From JASHSH01 sp036490215 (GTDB lineage Bacteria > Pseudomonadota > Alphaproteobacteria > Rhodospirillales > Magnetospirillaceae), in assembly GCA_036490215.1 (NCBI GenBank), contig DASXEH010000014.1, forward strand, positions 1-64,000: a stretch of 64,000 nucleotides of DNA, read 5' to 3'. How positions within the stretch are numbered: the stretch's first letter is position 1; each line of letters begins with the position of its first letter. The notes beneath the pieces were generated by a model that saw only the letters and a program-made list of their open reading frames with translations, searched no databases and was not told the origin of the DNA. This document shows positions 33,253-42,904 of the stretch, piece by piece. Both the position numbers and the translations under genes were made by a program.

Positions 33253-33714
33253 TCAGACGAGCGTCTTCTCCATCCTGAAATTGGTCAAATCCTGGCCGCG
33301 TTTGCGCACCGACTGCTGCGCTACCACTCGAAAACCGTGTTGCAGAAAGAAAAGTTGGGCGGTCAGACTGGATTCGGTGAAGAGACGCGTAAGTTCCTGC
33401 GCCCGGGCCGACTCCTGAACAAACTCGAGCAGTGCCGACGCCACGCCGACGCGCCGGAACGCAGGGTGGACAAACATCATATCTAAATGGCCGTCGGGTT
33501 CGAGGTCAGCAAATCCGGCTGGCATCCCGTCGACTACCGCGACCCAGGTCGGCCGGCTGAGTCGCCATTCGGCCCATGATGCGCGATCAACCTGTGCCCA
33601 GGCTTCGATTTGCGCCGGCGTGTAGTCGCGCGACGCGATCTCGCGAATCGCGCGAAGAAAGATATCAATCACAGTGTCGAGATCGTCGAATCGATACGGC
33701 CGGATAGTGATCAC
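33253..33714 (-). CDS. GNAT family N-acetyltransferase
   Basis: 153 residues from the GTG at 33714. ITIRPYRFDDLDTVIDIFLR opens the fold, HLDMMFVHPAFRRVGVASAL is the acetyl-CoA-binding R-x-x-G-x-A region, and LFFLQHGFRVVAQ the last strand. The start codon overlaps the cyclase stop as GTGA, so the two are coupled. Substrate unknown. Confidence 0.88.
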   Translation of the reverse strand: MITIRPYRFDDLDTVIDIFLRAIREIASRDYTPAQIEAWAQVDRASWAEWRLSRPTWVAVVDGMPAGFADLEPDGHLDMMFVHPAFRRVGVASALLEFVQESARAQELTRLFTESSLTAQLFFLQHGFRVVAQQSVRKRGQDLTNFRMEKTLV

Positions 33715-34724
33715 GCTCGCACCAGGGCGAACAATTCCATCTCGCCCGATTTGCCGGCCAGCGGCACCGGGCCCAGGCTTTCGGCCTTCACGAAATCGGG
33801 CAATTGCGCGAGGCGCACCAGCAGCGATGCCGAGGCCACATGGTCGCGGCCGAATTTGCGGCACGCGCCTTCGATGCGGGCGGCCGTGTTCATCGTATCG
33901 CCGATCATCACGATCTGGCGTTTGAGATCGCCGATCTCGCCCACCATTAGCGGGCCGATATGCAATGCGCCACGCAGTGCCGGCGTGGAACCGTAGTCCT
34001 TCATATAAACATCGCGTCGTTCGGCCAGCACATCTTCGACCGCGAAGAGGAAGCGCACGCAATCGCCATTCTTCAGCCCGCGCGCGGTGGACCAGGTAAT
34101 CACGATCTCGTCGCCGACATATTGATAGACATCGCCGCCGGTATCGGCGATCGCATCGGCCACATCGAAGAACACATCGTTCAAAAAATCGTGATAACGC
34201 GACGGACCCAGACGCTCGGCTAGCGGCGTCGAGCCCTTCAGATCCATGAAGGCGACGATGTGCTCTTCCTCGATGGGACGGCGATAACGCCCGGTGGCCA
34301 TGGCGAGAAGATATTTGCCGCCGAGCATACGGCGCACCGACATGAACACGGTCACAGCGACGGCAAACGCGAAATAAAGGGCGATGTGATGCCCGCCGAC
34401 CAAGCCAGCGACATAGCGGCCGGGCAGGATGATCTGCATCGCCCAGTCGACGATCTCGGGCACGCTATAGAAGGTGGCGACGTAAACGGTGAAGCGGACC
34501 AGCGCGATATTGTAGGGCTTGAACCGCCGCAATTCGCGTGCCCAGACATCGCGCACCATGTTTTCGAAGAAGGTGATGATGAGCGCGATCAGCACGCCGT
34601 CGATGGTGTCGCCGATTTCGCCCAGCAGGGTTCGCGGCTGGGGCGATTGGATCGCGCCAAAACTGCCGGACAGCAGCACGATGATGACGTAGACCCACAC
34701 CAGACGATAGGTGCGCGCGCGCAT
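33711..34724 (-). CDS. Membrane-bound adenylate/guanylate cyclase
   Basis: 337 residues. About four hydrophobic segments form an N-terminal membrane domain (for example LVWVYVIIVLLSGSFGAI and IALYFAFAVAVTVFMSV). From about residue 155 a class III cyclase domain follows: VAFMDLKGSTPLAERLG holds the first metal-binding aspartate, VYQYVGDEIVITW the second, and MIGDTMNTAARIEGAC a conserved helix. Makes cAMP or cGMP; the base-selecting residues are not certain. Follows plsC directly. Confidence 0.9.
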   Translation of the reverse strand: MRARTYRLVWVYVIIVLLSGSFGAIQSPQPRTLLGEIGDTIDGVLIALIITFFENMVRDVWARELRRFKPYNIALVRFTVYVATFYSVPEIVDWAMQIILPGRYVAGLVGGHHIALYFAFAVAVTVFMSVRRMLGGKYLLAMATGRYRRPIEEEHIVAFMDLKGSTPLAERLGPSRYHDFLNDVFFDVADAIADTGGDVYQYVGDEIVITWSTARGLKNGDCVRFLFAVEDVLAERRDVYMKDYGSTPALRGALHIGPLMVGEIGDLKRQIVMIGDTMNTAARIEGACRKFGRDHVASASLLVRLAQLPDFVKAESLGPVPLAGKSGEMELFALVRA

Positions 34725-35510
34725 TCAGTGTCCCCCCTGCCCCGTGACCTCGCCAGCAATCGGGCTTGAGACCACAAGGTCAGGATAGCGCGTCAGAGCC
34801 TCGGCTTCGAGGGCGCGTGTAGACGCTTCGATCCGCGTGCGCAGTTCGGTCATGAAGGCGCGGCGATCGAGGCCCGCCGCCATCGGCGGCAGAATCTGCA
34901 TCACGATCAGGCCAGGGCGGCGGCGAAAGGCGTTGCGCGGCCAGAACAGGCCCGAGTTCAGCGCCACCGGTATCACCGGAACGTTGCCGCCGCCCTCGCC
35001 ATAAAGCATCGCCACACCGGGCAGATACGTGCCAGTGGCACCGGGCGGCTGCCGATGACCTTCGGGGAAGATCACAACTTGGCTGCCGCGCGCGAGCGAT
35101 ACACGTGCGGCCTTGGCCATCATCCCCAAAGCCTTCATGCCCGCGGCGCGGTCGATGGCAATCTGTCTGGTCTTGAGCAGATACCAGCCGATCAGCGGCA
35201 ACCACAGCAGCGATTTCTTCAGCACGAAGACGGTGTCGGGCAGCAGCACATGGAAGATCAGCGTCTCCCAAGCGGATTGATGCTTCGCCGCGATCACCGC
35301 GGGGCCCTCGGGCAGATGTTCGCGGCCGCGGATCTCGTAGCGCAGGCCCAGCACGATCCGCTGCAGCGCCAAAGTGCCATGCACCCAGTATCCGGCGGCG
35401 TGTTGCACCACCAGACGCGGGGCCAGCATCAGCGGCAGGAACGCGACGCCGGCGATCAGCGTCCACAGCGAGAACAGCAGATGATACGTCGCGGATCTGA
35501 GAATGATCAT
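34725..35510 (-). CDS. plsC: Lysophospholipid acyltransferase (PlsC-like)
   Basis: Acylates lysophosphatidate or a similar lipid at the inner membrane. 261 residues. The active-site block is AAKHQSAWET (an H-x4-E form of the usual H-x4-D), and VVIFPEGHRQPPGATGTY is the glycerophosphate-binding motif. The ATG at 35510 is chosen; an upstream ATG at 35564 lies inside ydcF. The cyclase gene follows with no gap. Confidence 0.88.
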   Translation of the reverse strand: MIILRSATYHLLFSLWTLIAGVAFLPLMLAPRLVVQHAAGYWVHGTLALQRIVLGLRYEIRGREHLPEGPAVIAAKHQSAWETLIFHVLLPDTVFVLKKSLLWLPLIGWYLLKTRQIAIDRAAGMKALGMMAKAARVSLARGSQVVIFPEGHRQPPGATGTYLPGVAMLYGEGGGNVPVIPVALNSGLFWPRNAFRRRPGLIVMQILPPMAAGLDRRAFMTELRTRIEASTRALEAEALTRYPDLVVSSPIAGEVTGQGGH

Positions 35511-35523
35511 GGGCGCAGCAGGA

Positions 35524-36129
35524 TCATCGTGGCTCTTCGTCGCCCACCAGTTTGAGACTGGCATCGGCGACCAGGTATTTGACGTATTCGACTGCGATCA
35601 GCTGCGCCGTGCCGGGCCAGGCCCACCAGCGATCCTGCTTCACCGCATCGGGGAAAACCGGATGCGGGATGATCTTCAGATCGGGCACGGCATGGCGGAA
35701 TTCGAGCAGGCTGCGCGGCATGTGATAGGCGGAGGTGACCAGCCGCATCGATTTGAAATTCTGCGCATGCATCCAATCCGACGTTTCGGCCGCGTTGCTG
35801 GCGGTGCTGTCGGCCATATGGCCGAGCATGATGGCGCTGTCGGTGGAGTCGGGCGGGATGTGCAGACTCTTCAGCACATCGGCCACGTCGAGACGTTCCT
35901 CGACGCCGGAAATGAACAGCTTCTTGGCCATCCCTTCGCGCAACAGCGCCACGCCCTCCTCGATCCGGCCATGGCCGCCGGTGAGGACGACGATCGCGTC
36001 GGTATGCATCGTCGTGTCGGCGATCTTCTCGGGCACGGTGTCGGCGAACCAGATCAGTCCCCGGATCCATGCAGCGATGGCGACCACCAGCACGATCAGG
36101 ATCAGAGTGCGAAGCACGCGCGCGACCAT
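35524..36129 (-). CDS. ydcF: YdcF family protein (DUF218)
   Basis: 201 residues. An N-terminal membrane segment (TLILIVLVVAIAAWIRGLIW) precedes the DUF218 domain, with IVVLTGGHGRIEEGVALL and a later RLVTSAYHMPRSLLEF. Family members bind nucleotides or handle envelope precursors such as undecaprenyl phosphate (ElyC); role here uncertain. It lies just downstream of ftsX. Confidence 0.9.
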   Translation of the reverse strand: MVARVLRTLILIVLVVAIAAWIRGLIWFADTVPEKIADTTMHTDAIVVLTGGHGRIEEGVALLREGMAKKLFISGVEERLDVADVLKSLHIPPDSTDSAIMLGHMADSTASNAAETSDWMHAQNFKSMRLVTSAYHMPRSLLEFRHAVPDLKIIPHPVFPDAVKQDRWWAWPGTAQLIAVEYVKYLVADASLKLVGDEEPR

Positions 36130-36133
36130 CGGA

Positions 36134-37039
36134 TCAGACCAACCGCACCAAAGTGCCGTGCACGGTAATGCGTGCGGTGGCCATCGACAGTAGAGCGGCC
36201 ACAGCCGGCAGCAGGGCGCAAGCCACCCACCCGATCGGCGGGAAATGGAGATCGGATAGAAAACCGCCCTCGATGCGCCGGGTCTCGACGATCACCGCCG
36301 CGATCACCGGCAGCGTCAGAATCAAGCCGGCGATGCCGCCCTTGATTGCCAGAGTGAAGGCGCGCGCCGCAAATTGGCGGGCAATATAGTCATCAGTCGC
36401 GCCGATCATATGCAGCACTTCGATCACCTCGCGATGCACGGCCATGCCGGTGCGTGTGGCATAGATCACCGTGGCCGCCGTCACCAGCCCCACCAGGGCG
36501 ACAATGCCGATGGCCGTCCAGGCGATCGTCTTGCCGAGTTCGATCAACCGCGACAGCCAGACGCGATGATCGTCGATGGTGGCGCCGGGCACGGCCTGGG
36601 TGAGCTTGTCGGTCAGCGCGGTCAGATCAGGCCGCGCGCTGGGATCGACGGTCACGTCGATCATCGCCGGCAGTGGCAGGTCCTTGAGCAGATCGGGATT
36701 GCCGAGCCAAGGCTCGAGCAGCGTGGCCAATTTGTCGTTCGAGAGCGCCCGGGCGTCGCGCACGCCCGGCGTCGCCTTGAGGATGGCCAGCGCCTGATCG
36801 ACAGCGGCTTTGGTTTGAGCGGCGGCCACATTGGCCGGCGTGCTGGGCGCGGCGATCTCGACCGTCAGCGTGCCCGAAACGTCATGATCCCAGCTTCCGA
36901 CCAGCGAGGTCAGGGTGAAGGCGGCCGCCAGCGCCACGGCCGACAGGAACACCATCGGCGCGATCAGCCAGGGCAAGAACCGGCTGGTGGCATCGTCTTT
37001 AAGGGGGAGATCGGAGCGGCCGCCGAAGAAATTCATCAC
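36134..37039 (-). CDS. ftsX: Cell division protein FtsX
   Basis: Membrane component of FtsEX, which links cytokinesis to peptidoglycan hydrolase activation. 301 residues with an N-terminal membrane segment (LIAPMVFLSAVALAAAFTL), an extracellular domain, and three C-terminal segments (TAIGIVALVGLVTAATVIY, LAIKGGIAGLILTLPVIAAV and a last one near VACALLPAVAALLSM). EVIEVLHMIGATDDYIARQF is the family signature. Overlaps ftsE by 4 bases. Confidence 0.95.
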   Translation of the reverse strand: MMNFFGGRSDLPLKDDATSRFLPWLIAPMVFLSAVALAAAFTLTSLVGSWDHDVSGTLTVEIAAPSTPANVAAAQTKAAVDQALAILKATPGVRDARALSNDKLATLLEPWLGNPDLLKDLPLPAMIDVTVDPSARPDLTALTDKLTQAVPGATIDDHRVWLSRLIELGKTIAWTAIGIVALVGLVTAATVIYATRTGMAVHREVIEVLHMIGATDDYIARQFAARAFTLAIKGGIAGLILTLPVIAAVIVETRRIEGGFLSDLHFPPIGWVACALLPAVAALLSMATARITVHGTLVRLV

Positions 37040-37722
37040 GCGCGGGCCAGTTTACCGTCTTCGAGATGCAGGCGCGGATGAGAGAACCGTGCCACCAGGG
37101 CTTCATTGTGGGTGGCGAGGATGATCGCCGTGCCCAGTTTATTCAGCTCCTCGAACAGATGCATCAGGCGCACGGCAATCGCATCGTCGACGCTGCCGGT
37201 GGGTTCGTCGGCCAGCAGCAGATCGGGCCGGCCGATCACGGCGCGGGCGATGGCTACGCGCTGCTTCTGCCCGCCCGACAGCGTGGATGGCCGCGCATCG
37301 ATATGCTCGGCCAGCCCCACCCAGTGCAGCAGGTCGGGCACGAATTTCTGCACATCGCGCTCCGACGCGCCGGCAATCCGCAGCGGCAGGGCCACATTGT
37401 CCAAGGTCGAGAGATGTTCGAGCAAATGGAAATCCTGGAACACGACGCCGATGCGCCGTCTCAAGGCCGGGAACTGGTGCCGCCGGACCCGGGCCGTGTC
37501 CTCGCCGAACATGATCACCCGGCCACGAGACGGCCGGTGCGACAGATACATCAGCCGCAGCAGGGAGGATTTACCCGCGCCAGACTGCCCGGTCAGAAAG
37601 TGGAATGACCCGGGCGCCAGCGTGAGCGAGATATCGTGAAGGATTTCCGGACCGCGTCCGTAGCGCACCCCGACATTGTCGAGCTGTACGACCGCGCCGG
37701 TCTCTGCCGCCTTGTCGCGCAC
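37036..37722 (-). CDS. ftsE: Cell division ATP-binding protein FtsE
   Basis: ABC ATPase partner of FtsX. 228 residues. Walker A GQSGAGKSSLLRLMYL, the signature LSGGQKQRVAIARAVIG, Walker B LLLADEPTGSVDD and the switch histidine in ILATHNEALVA are all visible. It is first in the ftsE-ftsX-ydcF-plsC-cyclase-GNAT run on the minus strand. Confidence 0.97.
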   Translation of the reverse strand: MRDKAAETGAVVQLDNVGVRYGRGPEILHDISLTLAPGSFHFLTGQSGAGKSSLLRLMYLSHRPSRGRVIMFGEDTARVRRHQFPALRRRIGVVFQDFHLLEHLSTLDNVALPLRIAGASERDVQKFVPDLLHWVGLAEHIDARPSTLSGGQKQRVAIARAVIGRPDLLLADEPTGSVDDAIAVRLMHLFEELNKLGTAIILATHNEALVARFSHPRLHLEDGKLARA

Positions 37723-37879
37723 GTTTTCTCCTCGGCCGGGGCGAGAATCGCATGGCCTCGAACCCAGCGTCCATTAACTTATCGACTAACCCAAGACGGG
37801 ACCGGATGGAATGCCCCACTCGGCGCCCCAAGCCCGTTGTAATATCGAATCGTATTTGCCCTGGCCATTCAGCACGGGC

Positions 37880-37908
37880 TTGTGTTGTTTCTGTTGCCAG
37901 CCTATAAA
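37880..37908 (+). promoter_or_regulatory. Predicted sigma-70-type promoter for the zinc-ribbon gene
   Basis: TTGTGT (37880-37885), a 17-base spacer and TATAAA (37903-37908), 38 bases before the ATG at 37946. The 223-base gap from ftsE also has to contain the ftsE promoter, which I could not locate. Confidence 0.55.
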
Positions 37909-37945
37909 GGACGGAGTCACAAATGGTTAGCGGGTTTCGTTACCA

Positions 37946-38797
37946 ATGCTCGTGACCTGTCCGAACTGTTCGGCACGGTATTCCGTCCCCGATATGGCCG
38001 TGGGTATGAAGGGCCGGGTGATGCGGTGTTCGCGGTGCCAGAACCAATGGCACCAGCCGTTCATTGCCTCGCAGCCCGAAGCACGGCTGAAGCGCCCCGA
38101 GGCCCGGATGGTGGCTGAGCCGCCGCGTCAGCGCGCGGAACCGGCCATGATGAGCGCCTTCGAGGAGCCCGAGCCGATCGAGGACGATTTGCTCGCTCGC
38201 GCGATGCGCCACGAGGAAAGCGGCGAGGATGACGCCGTCGACGGCGGTGGCAATCCGTTCGACCGTATCGCCGAAATGATGATGGAACAGCCGCCGGCGC
38301 CCGTGCCGGACCTGTTCGGCAATTCCAGCCTGGACGAGGAACCGAAGCGCCGCCGCGGCATTTTCGGTCTGATCGCCCTGGTGGTGGTGATTCTGGTCGT
38401 TATCGCCGGCGTGATCGCCTATTTCGCCCAGGACAAGATCATCAACTCCTTCCCGGCCACCGCCCAGTATTACGACAAGGCCGGCGTGCGCAACGAAGTG
38501 GTTGGCGCCGGGTTGGCCTTCCGCGACGTCAGCTCGGAACGCACCAAGCAGGACAACAACGAGGTTCTGGTGGTGCGCGGCGTGATCGCCAATGCCAACG
38601 ACCAGGAAAAGCCGATCCCGCCGCTGCGTCTGGTTCTTTATGATGGCCAGACCGTGGTGCAGGAAAAGGTGATCGACCCGCCGCAGTCCAAACTCGATAG
38701 CAAGGGCACGGTGGGCTTCAAGATCACCCTGGAACAGCCCGATCCCCATGCAACCCGCTTCGAAGTGACCTTTGAGGCGAAAAAGGGCGCGAAATAG
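37946..38797 (+). CDS. Zinc-ribbon, DUF3426-type membrane protein
   Basis: 283 residues. N-terminal MLVTCPNCSARYSVPD with a second CSRC pair is the MJ0042-type zinc finger. A disordered acidic middle is followed by one membrane helix (GLIALVVVILVVIAGVIAYF, about 147-166) and a periplasmic immunoglobulin-like DUF3426 domain (VLVVRGVIANAND, LRLVLYDGQTV). Probably a regulatory or assembly protein of the envelope; function not established. Divergent from ftsE. Confidence 0.88.
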   Translation: MLVTCPNCSARYSVPDMAVGMKGRVMRCSRCQNQWHQPFIASQPEARLKRPEARMVAEPPRQRAEPAMMSAFEEPEPIEDDLLARAMRHEESGEDDAVDGGGNPFDRIAEMMMEQPPAPVPDLFGNSSLDEEPKRRRGIFGLIALVVVILVVIAGVIAYFAQDKIINSFPATAQYYDKAGVRNEVVGAGLAFRDVSSERTKQDNNEVLVVRGVIANANDQEKPIPPLRLVLYDGQTVVQEKVIDPPQSKLDSKGTVGFKITLEQPDPHATRFEVTFEAKKGAK

Positions 38798-38825
38798 CGC
38801 CCAAGGGAGAGCAGGGGCGCATCCC

Positions 38826-41216
38826 TCAGTAAAGTTCCTTGAGCAGGCGGTCGAGATAATCGCGTTCGGCCGTCGGCCGATGCGGATCGCCTGAACGGCG
38901 CCGCAGCTCGTCGAGCACCTCGCGCGCCTTCTGCAGATCGGATTGGGTGGGGATCTTGACGCTGTCGTCGTTGGGGTTCGAGCCGCCATTGCGGTCGATC
39001 TGACGGCCCAGCGGATCGCCCCCACCCTGTTGCGGCGACCCTTGCACCATACCGAACCCGTTGCCCAGCCGTTGCGCCATGCCGCGATTGGCCTGTTGGG
39101 CGCCCTCGCGCAACTTTTCCAAGGCTTGCGTCTGAGCCTGAACCGCGCCTTCCAGATCGCCCTCGCCGAGGCCTTCCTTGGCCGCGCGCATCTGCTGTTC
39201 CGCCTCGCCCAGCGCATCGGGAATGTCGGCGCCCATATCGCCCAAGGACTGCATCGCCTCGTCGAGACGCTTGCGCAGCGCCTCCTGGCGATCAGCACCG
39301 GATTGGTTCTCCGCGCCCTTGGGTTTGCCCTGCTGGGCGCGACGGAAGGTCTCATCGAGCAGATCCTGCTGCTCCTTGGTGATCGCCTGCAGCTCATCGG
39401 AGAGCTTCTTGGCCTGTTCCATCTGCTCGCGGCTCGCGGTCATCGGCTTGCCGGCGCGCAGGTTATCGAGCATCTGGCGCAGCTGATCGAGCGTCTGCCG
39501 CGCGGCATCGCGCGAGCCAGTGCGCGACAGGTCCTTCATCTGATCGAGCATGCGGTTGAGATCGTCCTGGCTCAGGGTCTTCTGACCGGGCAGCGGCTGC
39601 GGCAATTGATCGCCGTTCTGCAGCGCCTGTTGCACCAGCGCCTGCAGCAGGCGGTCGATCGCCGCCTTGAGCTCGGCCGTCAGGCGGTCGATCTCCGGCT
39701 CGGGTGCGTTGTCCTGAAGCGCCTTCTCGAGCGCCTGGGCCGCGTCATCGACGGCGCGTTCGGCATTGGGGCGATCGCCCTCCTCGAGACGCAGCGCCGT
39801 CTGCCACAGCGTCTCGAGCACCGAATCGAATCCGGCGTCGGTGCCATCATAGGTCAGCCGCGACATCACATCGGCCAAGCCCAGCGCGACGACCGTGTCG
39901 TTGCCCCAGCGCTCGGGCCGTTCGTAGATGTCCTCTAATCCTTCGATCACGATATCGCGATCGTCGGGGTCCATGGCGAGTTGCTTGCGCAGCGCGACGA
40001 TGGCGCGAGCGACCGGATGGCGGAAGATGCGCTCGGGCAGAGTGATGGTCAGCGGGCCGCCGGTGCCGACTTGCCCGGCATCGTCGGCATCCTTCGGCGT
40101 CAGCGTGACCTCAAGCCCGGCCCAGGGATTGCTGGTCAGATCGTGCCAGGTGCTTTGATGCACCGTCTTCGGATGACCGGCCAACGGGATCGCGACGGTG
40201 ACCGGCCTCTGGTCGGGCCGCTTCGGCCGCGCGATCTCGACCCAGGCCTTGGCCACGCCGTAATCGTCGGCGGCGTCGATCTCGAAACGCAGCCGCCCAT
40301 CGCGATCGGCATCGGGCATCTTGGCGAATTCGATGGTCGGCGGCTGATCGGCGGCGGTATCGATATGCCACGCTCCCACCTTGCGCCAACCTTGGCGGAT
40401 AACGAGATCGCCACCGTCGCCGATCGTCGTTTCCAGCCGCGCGCTGGAGGCATCGAGGGCCTGGAAATTCTGCTTCGTACCGCCAAGCTCAAGTGTGGCA
40501 GCGCCGCTGCCGCCCTGCAGCTCGGCGAGGAGTTTCGAGCCCGAAGGGACCGTGATCGCTGGTCCCGTGGGCACATTCTGCAACAAGATCGGCGCAACCC
40601 GGGTGTAATCGGGCGGCGTGATCCAGACCTGCAGCACCGGCGGCGCGCCGATCAGCCACTGAAGATCGGGATCGAAGGCGCGCTCGAGCTTGGCCGGCGC
40701 GTCGCGCCATCCGCCAGGCAGCGCGATCGCGAGGAGCAACAGCGCGAGAAAGCGCAGGCCCCAGGGATCGTGGCGCGGCAGAACCGGACCGGGCCAGGGC
40801 CACTTCAATTGAGCCAGAGTAGCAGCGGCGCGGCGGCGATAAGCCTCCCACAGCGACTGCGCGACTGGATCACTGTCGCCACTGGCTAGTGTGTCGGCCA
40901 GAGTCTGCAACGGCCCGTGACTGAGGCCGCTTGCCCGCTCCAGGCGCTGGCGCATCTGCGCCTCGGTCGGGCGCTTGATCTTGTGCAGCCGCCACAGCAA
41001 CACGAGCAGGGCAGCACCGCAGACGATCAGAAATGCCAGGTGCAGCCAGCCCGGCAAAGCGCTGGGAATGCCAAGTAACGCGACGGCGATGAAGGCGAAG
41101 ATCAGCGCCGGGATCGGCCAGAGGAGCGGCCATGTCGATTCCCAGAGCAGCGCAAAGCGCGCCTGGCGCAAACGGCGCCGTAACCGCGGGTCTTGAGTGG
41201 GACGTTCCGCGGACAT
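38826..41216 (-). CDS. TIGR02302 family membrane protein (DUF4175)
   Basis: 796 residues. Two or three hydrophobic segments near the N-terminus (LLWPIPALIFAFIAVALLG, LHLAFLIVCGAALLVLLW) are followed by a very long extracytoplasmic part. The C-terminal third is rich in Gln, Arg and Asp with heptad-like repeats (LDQLRQMLDNLRAGKPMTAS), so an extended coiled coil is likely. The family is conserved in alphaproteobacteria with unknown function. Ends in a unit with lysA-lptM-argH on the minus strand. Confidence 0.9.
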   Translation of the reverse strand: MSAERPTQDPRLRRRLRQARFALLWESTWPLLWPIPALIFAFIAVALLGIPSALPGWLHLAFLIVCGAALLVLLWRLHKIKRPTEAQMRQRLERASGLSHGPLQTLADTLASGDSDPVAQSLWEAYRRRAAATLAQLKWPWPGPVLPRHDPWGLRFLALLLLAIALPGGWRDAPAKLERAFDPDLQWLIGAPPVLQVWITPPDYTRVAPILLQNVPTGPAITVPSGSKLLAELQGGSGAATLELGGTKQNFQALDASSARLETTIGDGGDLVIRQGWRKVGAWHIDTAADQPPTIEFAKMPDADRDGRLRFEIDAADDYGVAKAWVEIARPKRPDQRPVTVAIPLAGHPKTVHQSTWHDLTSNPWAGLEVTLTPKDADDAGQVGTGGPLTITLPERIFRHPVARAIVALRKQLAMDPDDRDIVIEGLEDIYERPERWGNDTVVALGLADVMSRLTYDGTDAGFDSVLETLWQTALRLEEGDRPNAERAVDDAAQALEKALQDNAPEPEIDRLTAELKAAIDRLLQALVQQALQNGDQLPQPLPGQKTLSQDDLNRMLDQMKDLSRTGSRDAARQTLDQLRQMLDNLRAGKPMTASREQMEQAKKLSDELQAITKEQQDLLDETFRRAQQGKPKGAENQSGADRQEALRKRLDEAMQSLGDMGADIPDALGEAEQQMRAAKEGLGEGDLEGAVQAQTQALEKLREGAQQANRGMAQRLGNGFGMVQGSPQQGGGDPLGRQIDRNGGSNPNDDSVKIPTQSDLQKAREVLDELRRRSGDPHRPTAERDYLDRLLKELY

Positions 41217-41229
41217 CGCCCCGCCGCCG

Positions 41230-42540
41230 CTAGTCGGCGCCGGCCCGCGCGCCCAACAGCGTTGCTGTCGGGTCCTGCCAATCGGGCAGGCGTTCCAGTG
41301 CCAGCATCTCGTCGTAACTGGGCCGCGCGCGGATCACAGCGAAGCGATCGCCGCTCACCAGCACCTCGGGCACCAACAGGCGCGAATTGTATTGCGAGGA
41401 CATCGCCGCGCCATAGGCGCCGGCGGTGGCGAACGCGATCAGGTCGGCGGCGGCCAGCGGCGGCAGGTCGCGCTGCCGCGCAAAGGTATCGCCCGTCTCG
41501 CAGACCGGGCCGACCACATCGACCGGCGCGCGCGGCGTGTTCGGCAGCGGTTCGGCCACAGGCAGGATGTCGTGGTAAGCCTCATACATCGCTGGGCGGA
41601 CAAGATCGTTCATCGCTGCGTCGGCGACAACGAAGCGGCGCTGCTCGCCCTGCTTGACCAGCACGACGCGTGACACCAGCAATCCCGCATTGGCGACCAG
41701 AAGACGGCCGGGCTCGAAGACCAGCGAACAGCCGAGATTGCCCAGCACGTCACGGACGATCGCACCATAAGCGGCGGGCGGTGGTGGCGGATGGTTGCCT
41801 TCATTGCCATAGGGGACGCCCAAGCCGCCGCCGAGATCGAGACGGCGGATGGGAATGCCCGCGCTCTTCAGCTCGGCCACCAACCCGCGGAGCCGCTCAA
41901 AGGCAGCGCGGAACGGATCGAGTTCGAGGAGCTGCGAGCCGATATGGCTGGCAAGCCCCATCACCTCGACGCCCTTCATGCCCTGAGCACGACGCAGCAC
42001 CTCGGCCGCGCGCGTCCATTCGATACCGAATTTGTTTTCCGACTTCCCCGTCGTGATCTTGTGATGCGTATTGGCGTCGACGTCCGGATTGACGCGCAGC
42101 GCGATCGGCATCACCCGGCCCTGCGCGCGCGCCACGGCATCAAGCATGTCGAGCTCGGCCTCGGACTCGACGTTGATCTGCATGATGCCTTGCGCGACGG
42201 CAAACTTGAGCTCCTCGGTGGTCTTGCCGACACCCGAGAAAACGATCCGCGACGGCGGCACACCGGCGGCCAGCGCGCGGCGCAGTTCGCCCTCGGACAC
42301 CACATCGGCGCCGGCACCCAGCACGGCCAGGGTGCGGATCACGGCGATGTTGCTGTTGGCCTTGACCGCATAGCAGATCGTGGCGTCGAGACCGGCCAGA
42401 CCTTCCTTCAGCACGTGGTAATGCCGTTCGAGCGTGGCGGTCGAATAGCAATAGAACGGCGTGCCGACCTGTTGCGCGATTCGCGGCAACGGCACGTCTT
42501 CCGCGTGCAGCACGCCATTCTTATAGGCGAAGTGATTCAT
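41230..42540 (-). CDS. lysA: Diaminopimelate decarboxylase
   Basis: Last step of lysine synthesis, PLP-dependent. 436 residues. The cofactor lysine is in TICYAVKANSNIAVI, the HIGSQLLELDPF and EPGRLLVANAG blocks bind PLP phosphate, and CETGDTFAR holds the active-site cysteine. ATG at 42540; the longer frame to 42651 overlaps lptM. Only 13 bases separate it from the TIGR02302 gene. Confidence 0.97.
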   Translation of the reverse strand: MNHFAYKNGVLHAEDVPLPRIAQQVGTPFYCYSTATLERHYHVLKEGLAGLDATICYAVKANSNIAVIRTLAVLGAGADVVSEGELRRALAAGVPPSRIVFSGVGKTTEELKFAVAQGIMQINVESEAELDMLDAVARAQGRVMPIALRVNPDVDANTHHKITTGKSENKFGIEWTRAAEVLRRAQGMKGVEVMGLASHIGSQLLELDPFRAAFERLRGLVAELKSAGIPIRRLDLGGGLGVPYGNEGNHPPPPPAAYGAIVRDVLGNLGCSLVFEPGRLLVANAGLLVSRVVLVKQGEQRRFVVADAAMNDLVRPAMYEAYHDILPVAEPLPNTPRAPVDVVGPVCETGDTFARQRDLPPLAAADLIAFATAGAYGAAMSSQYNSRLLVPEVLVSGDRFAVIRARPSYDEMLALERLPDWQDPTATLLGARAGAD

Positions 42541-42547
42541 GTCGCGA

Positions 42548-42904
42548 TCAGTTGCTGAAAGTGATGTTGGAGTTCTGCAAATCCCATTTGTCTTCATCCG
42601 CCTTGGGGTCGATCGTCGGGCGGCGCATATTGGGATCGATCCATGCCCCATTCTTGGTGAAGGTGGGATTGTTCGTCGTTACGGGCGTGACAGTCGTCGT
42701 CGTCGTGCTTTCCTTGGTTCCATTGCCCGATCCGCCACTCGCCACCAGCCCCGGCAGCGGTTTGGAAATGGACCCCTCGGGATAGCCTTTGGGATAGGTG
42801 GAATTGGGCGGCGTGTCGGGCGGCCCCATCTTGCCGCAGCCAGCCAGCGCGGCCAGCAGAACCAAAGCGGCGATACGAGATGGTTGGCCCATCGTCATCC
42901 TCAC
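42548..42904 (-). CDS. lptM: LptM-like lipoprotein
   Basis: 118 residues. Signal peptide and lipobox give LAALAGC at residues 17-23, followed by GKMGPP, the conserved start of LptM (YifL), which helps LptD disulfide maturation in outer-membrane LPS transport. The rest is a low-complexity Thr/Asn/Gly stretch. It lies between argH and lysA, its usual place, and overlaps the argH stop by 4 bases. Confidence 0.85.
   Translation of the reverse strand: MRMTMGQPSRIAALVLLAALAGCGKMGPPDTPPNSTYPKGYPEGSISKPLPGLVASGGSGNGTKESTTTTTVTPVTTNNPTFTKNGAWIDPNMRRPTIDPKADEDKWDLQNSNITFSN

Noticed and set aside
37940..39397. A 485-codon minus-strand frame spanning the zinc-ribbon gene and part of the TIGR02302 gene
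   Set aside because: Both strands here already carry strongly supported genes; the frame has no domain content.
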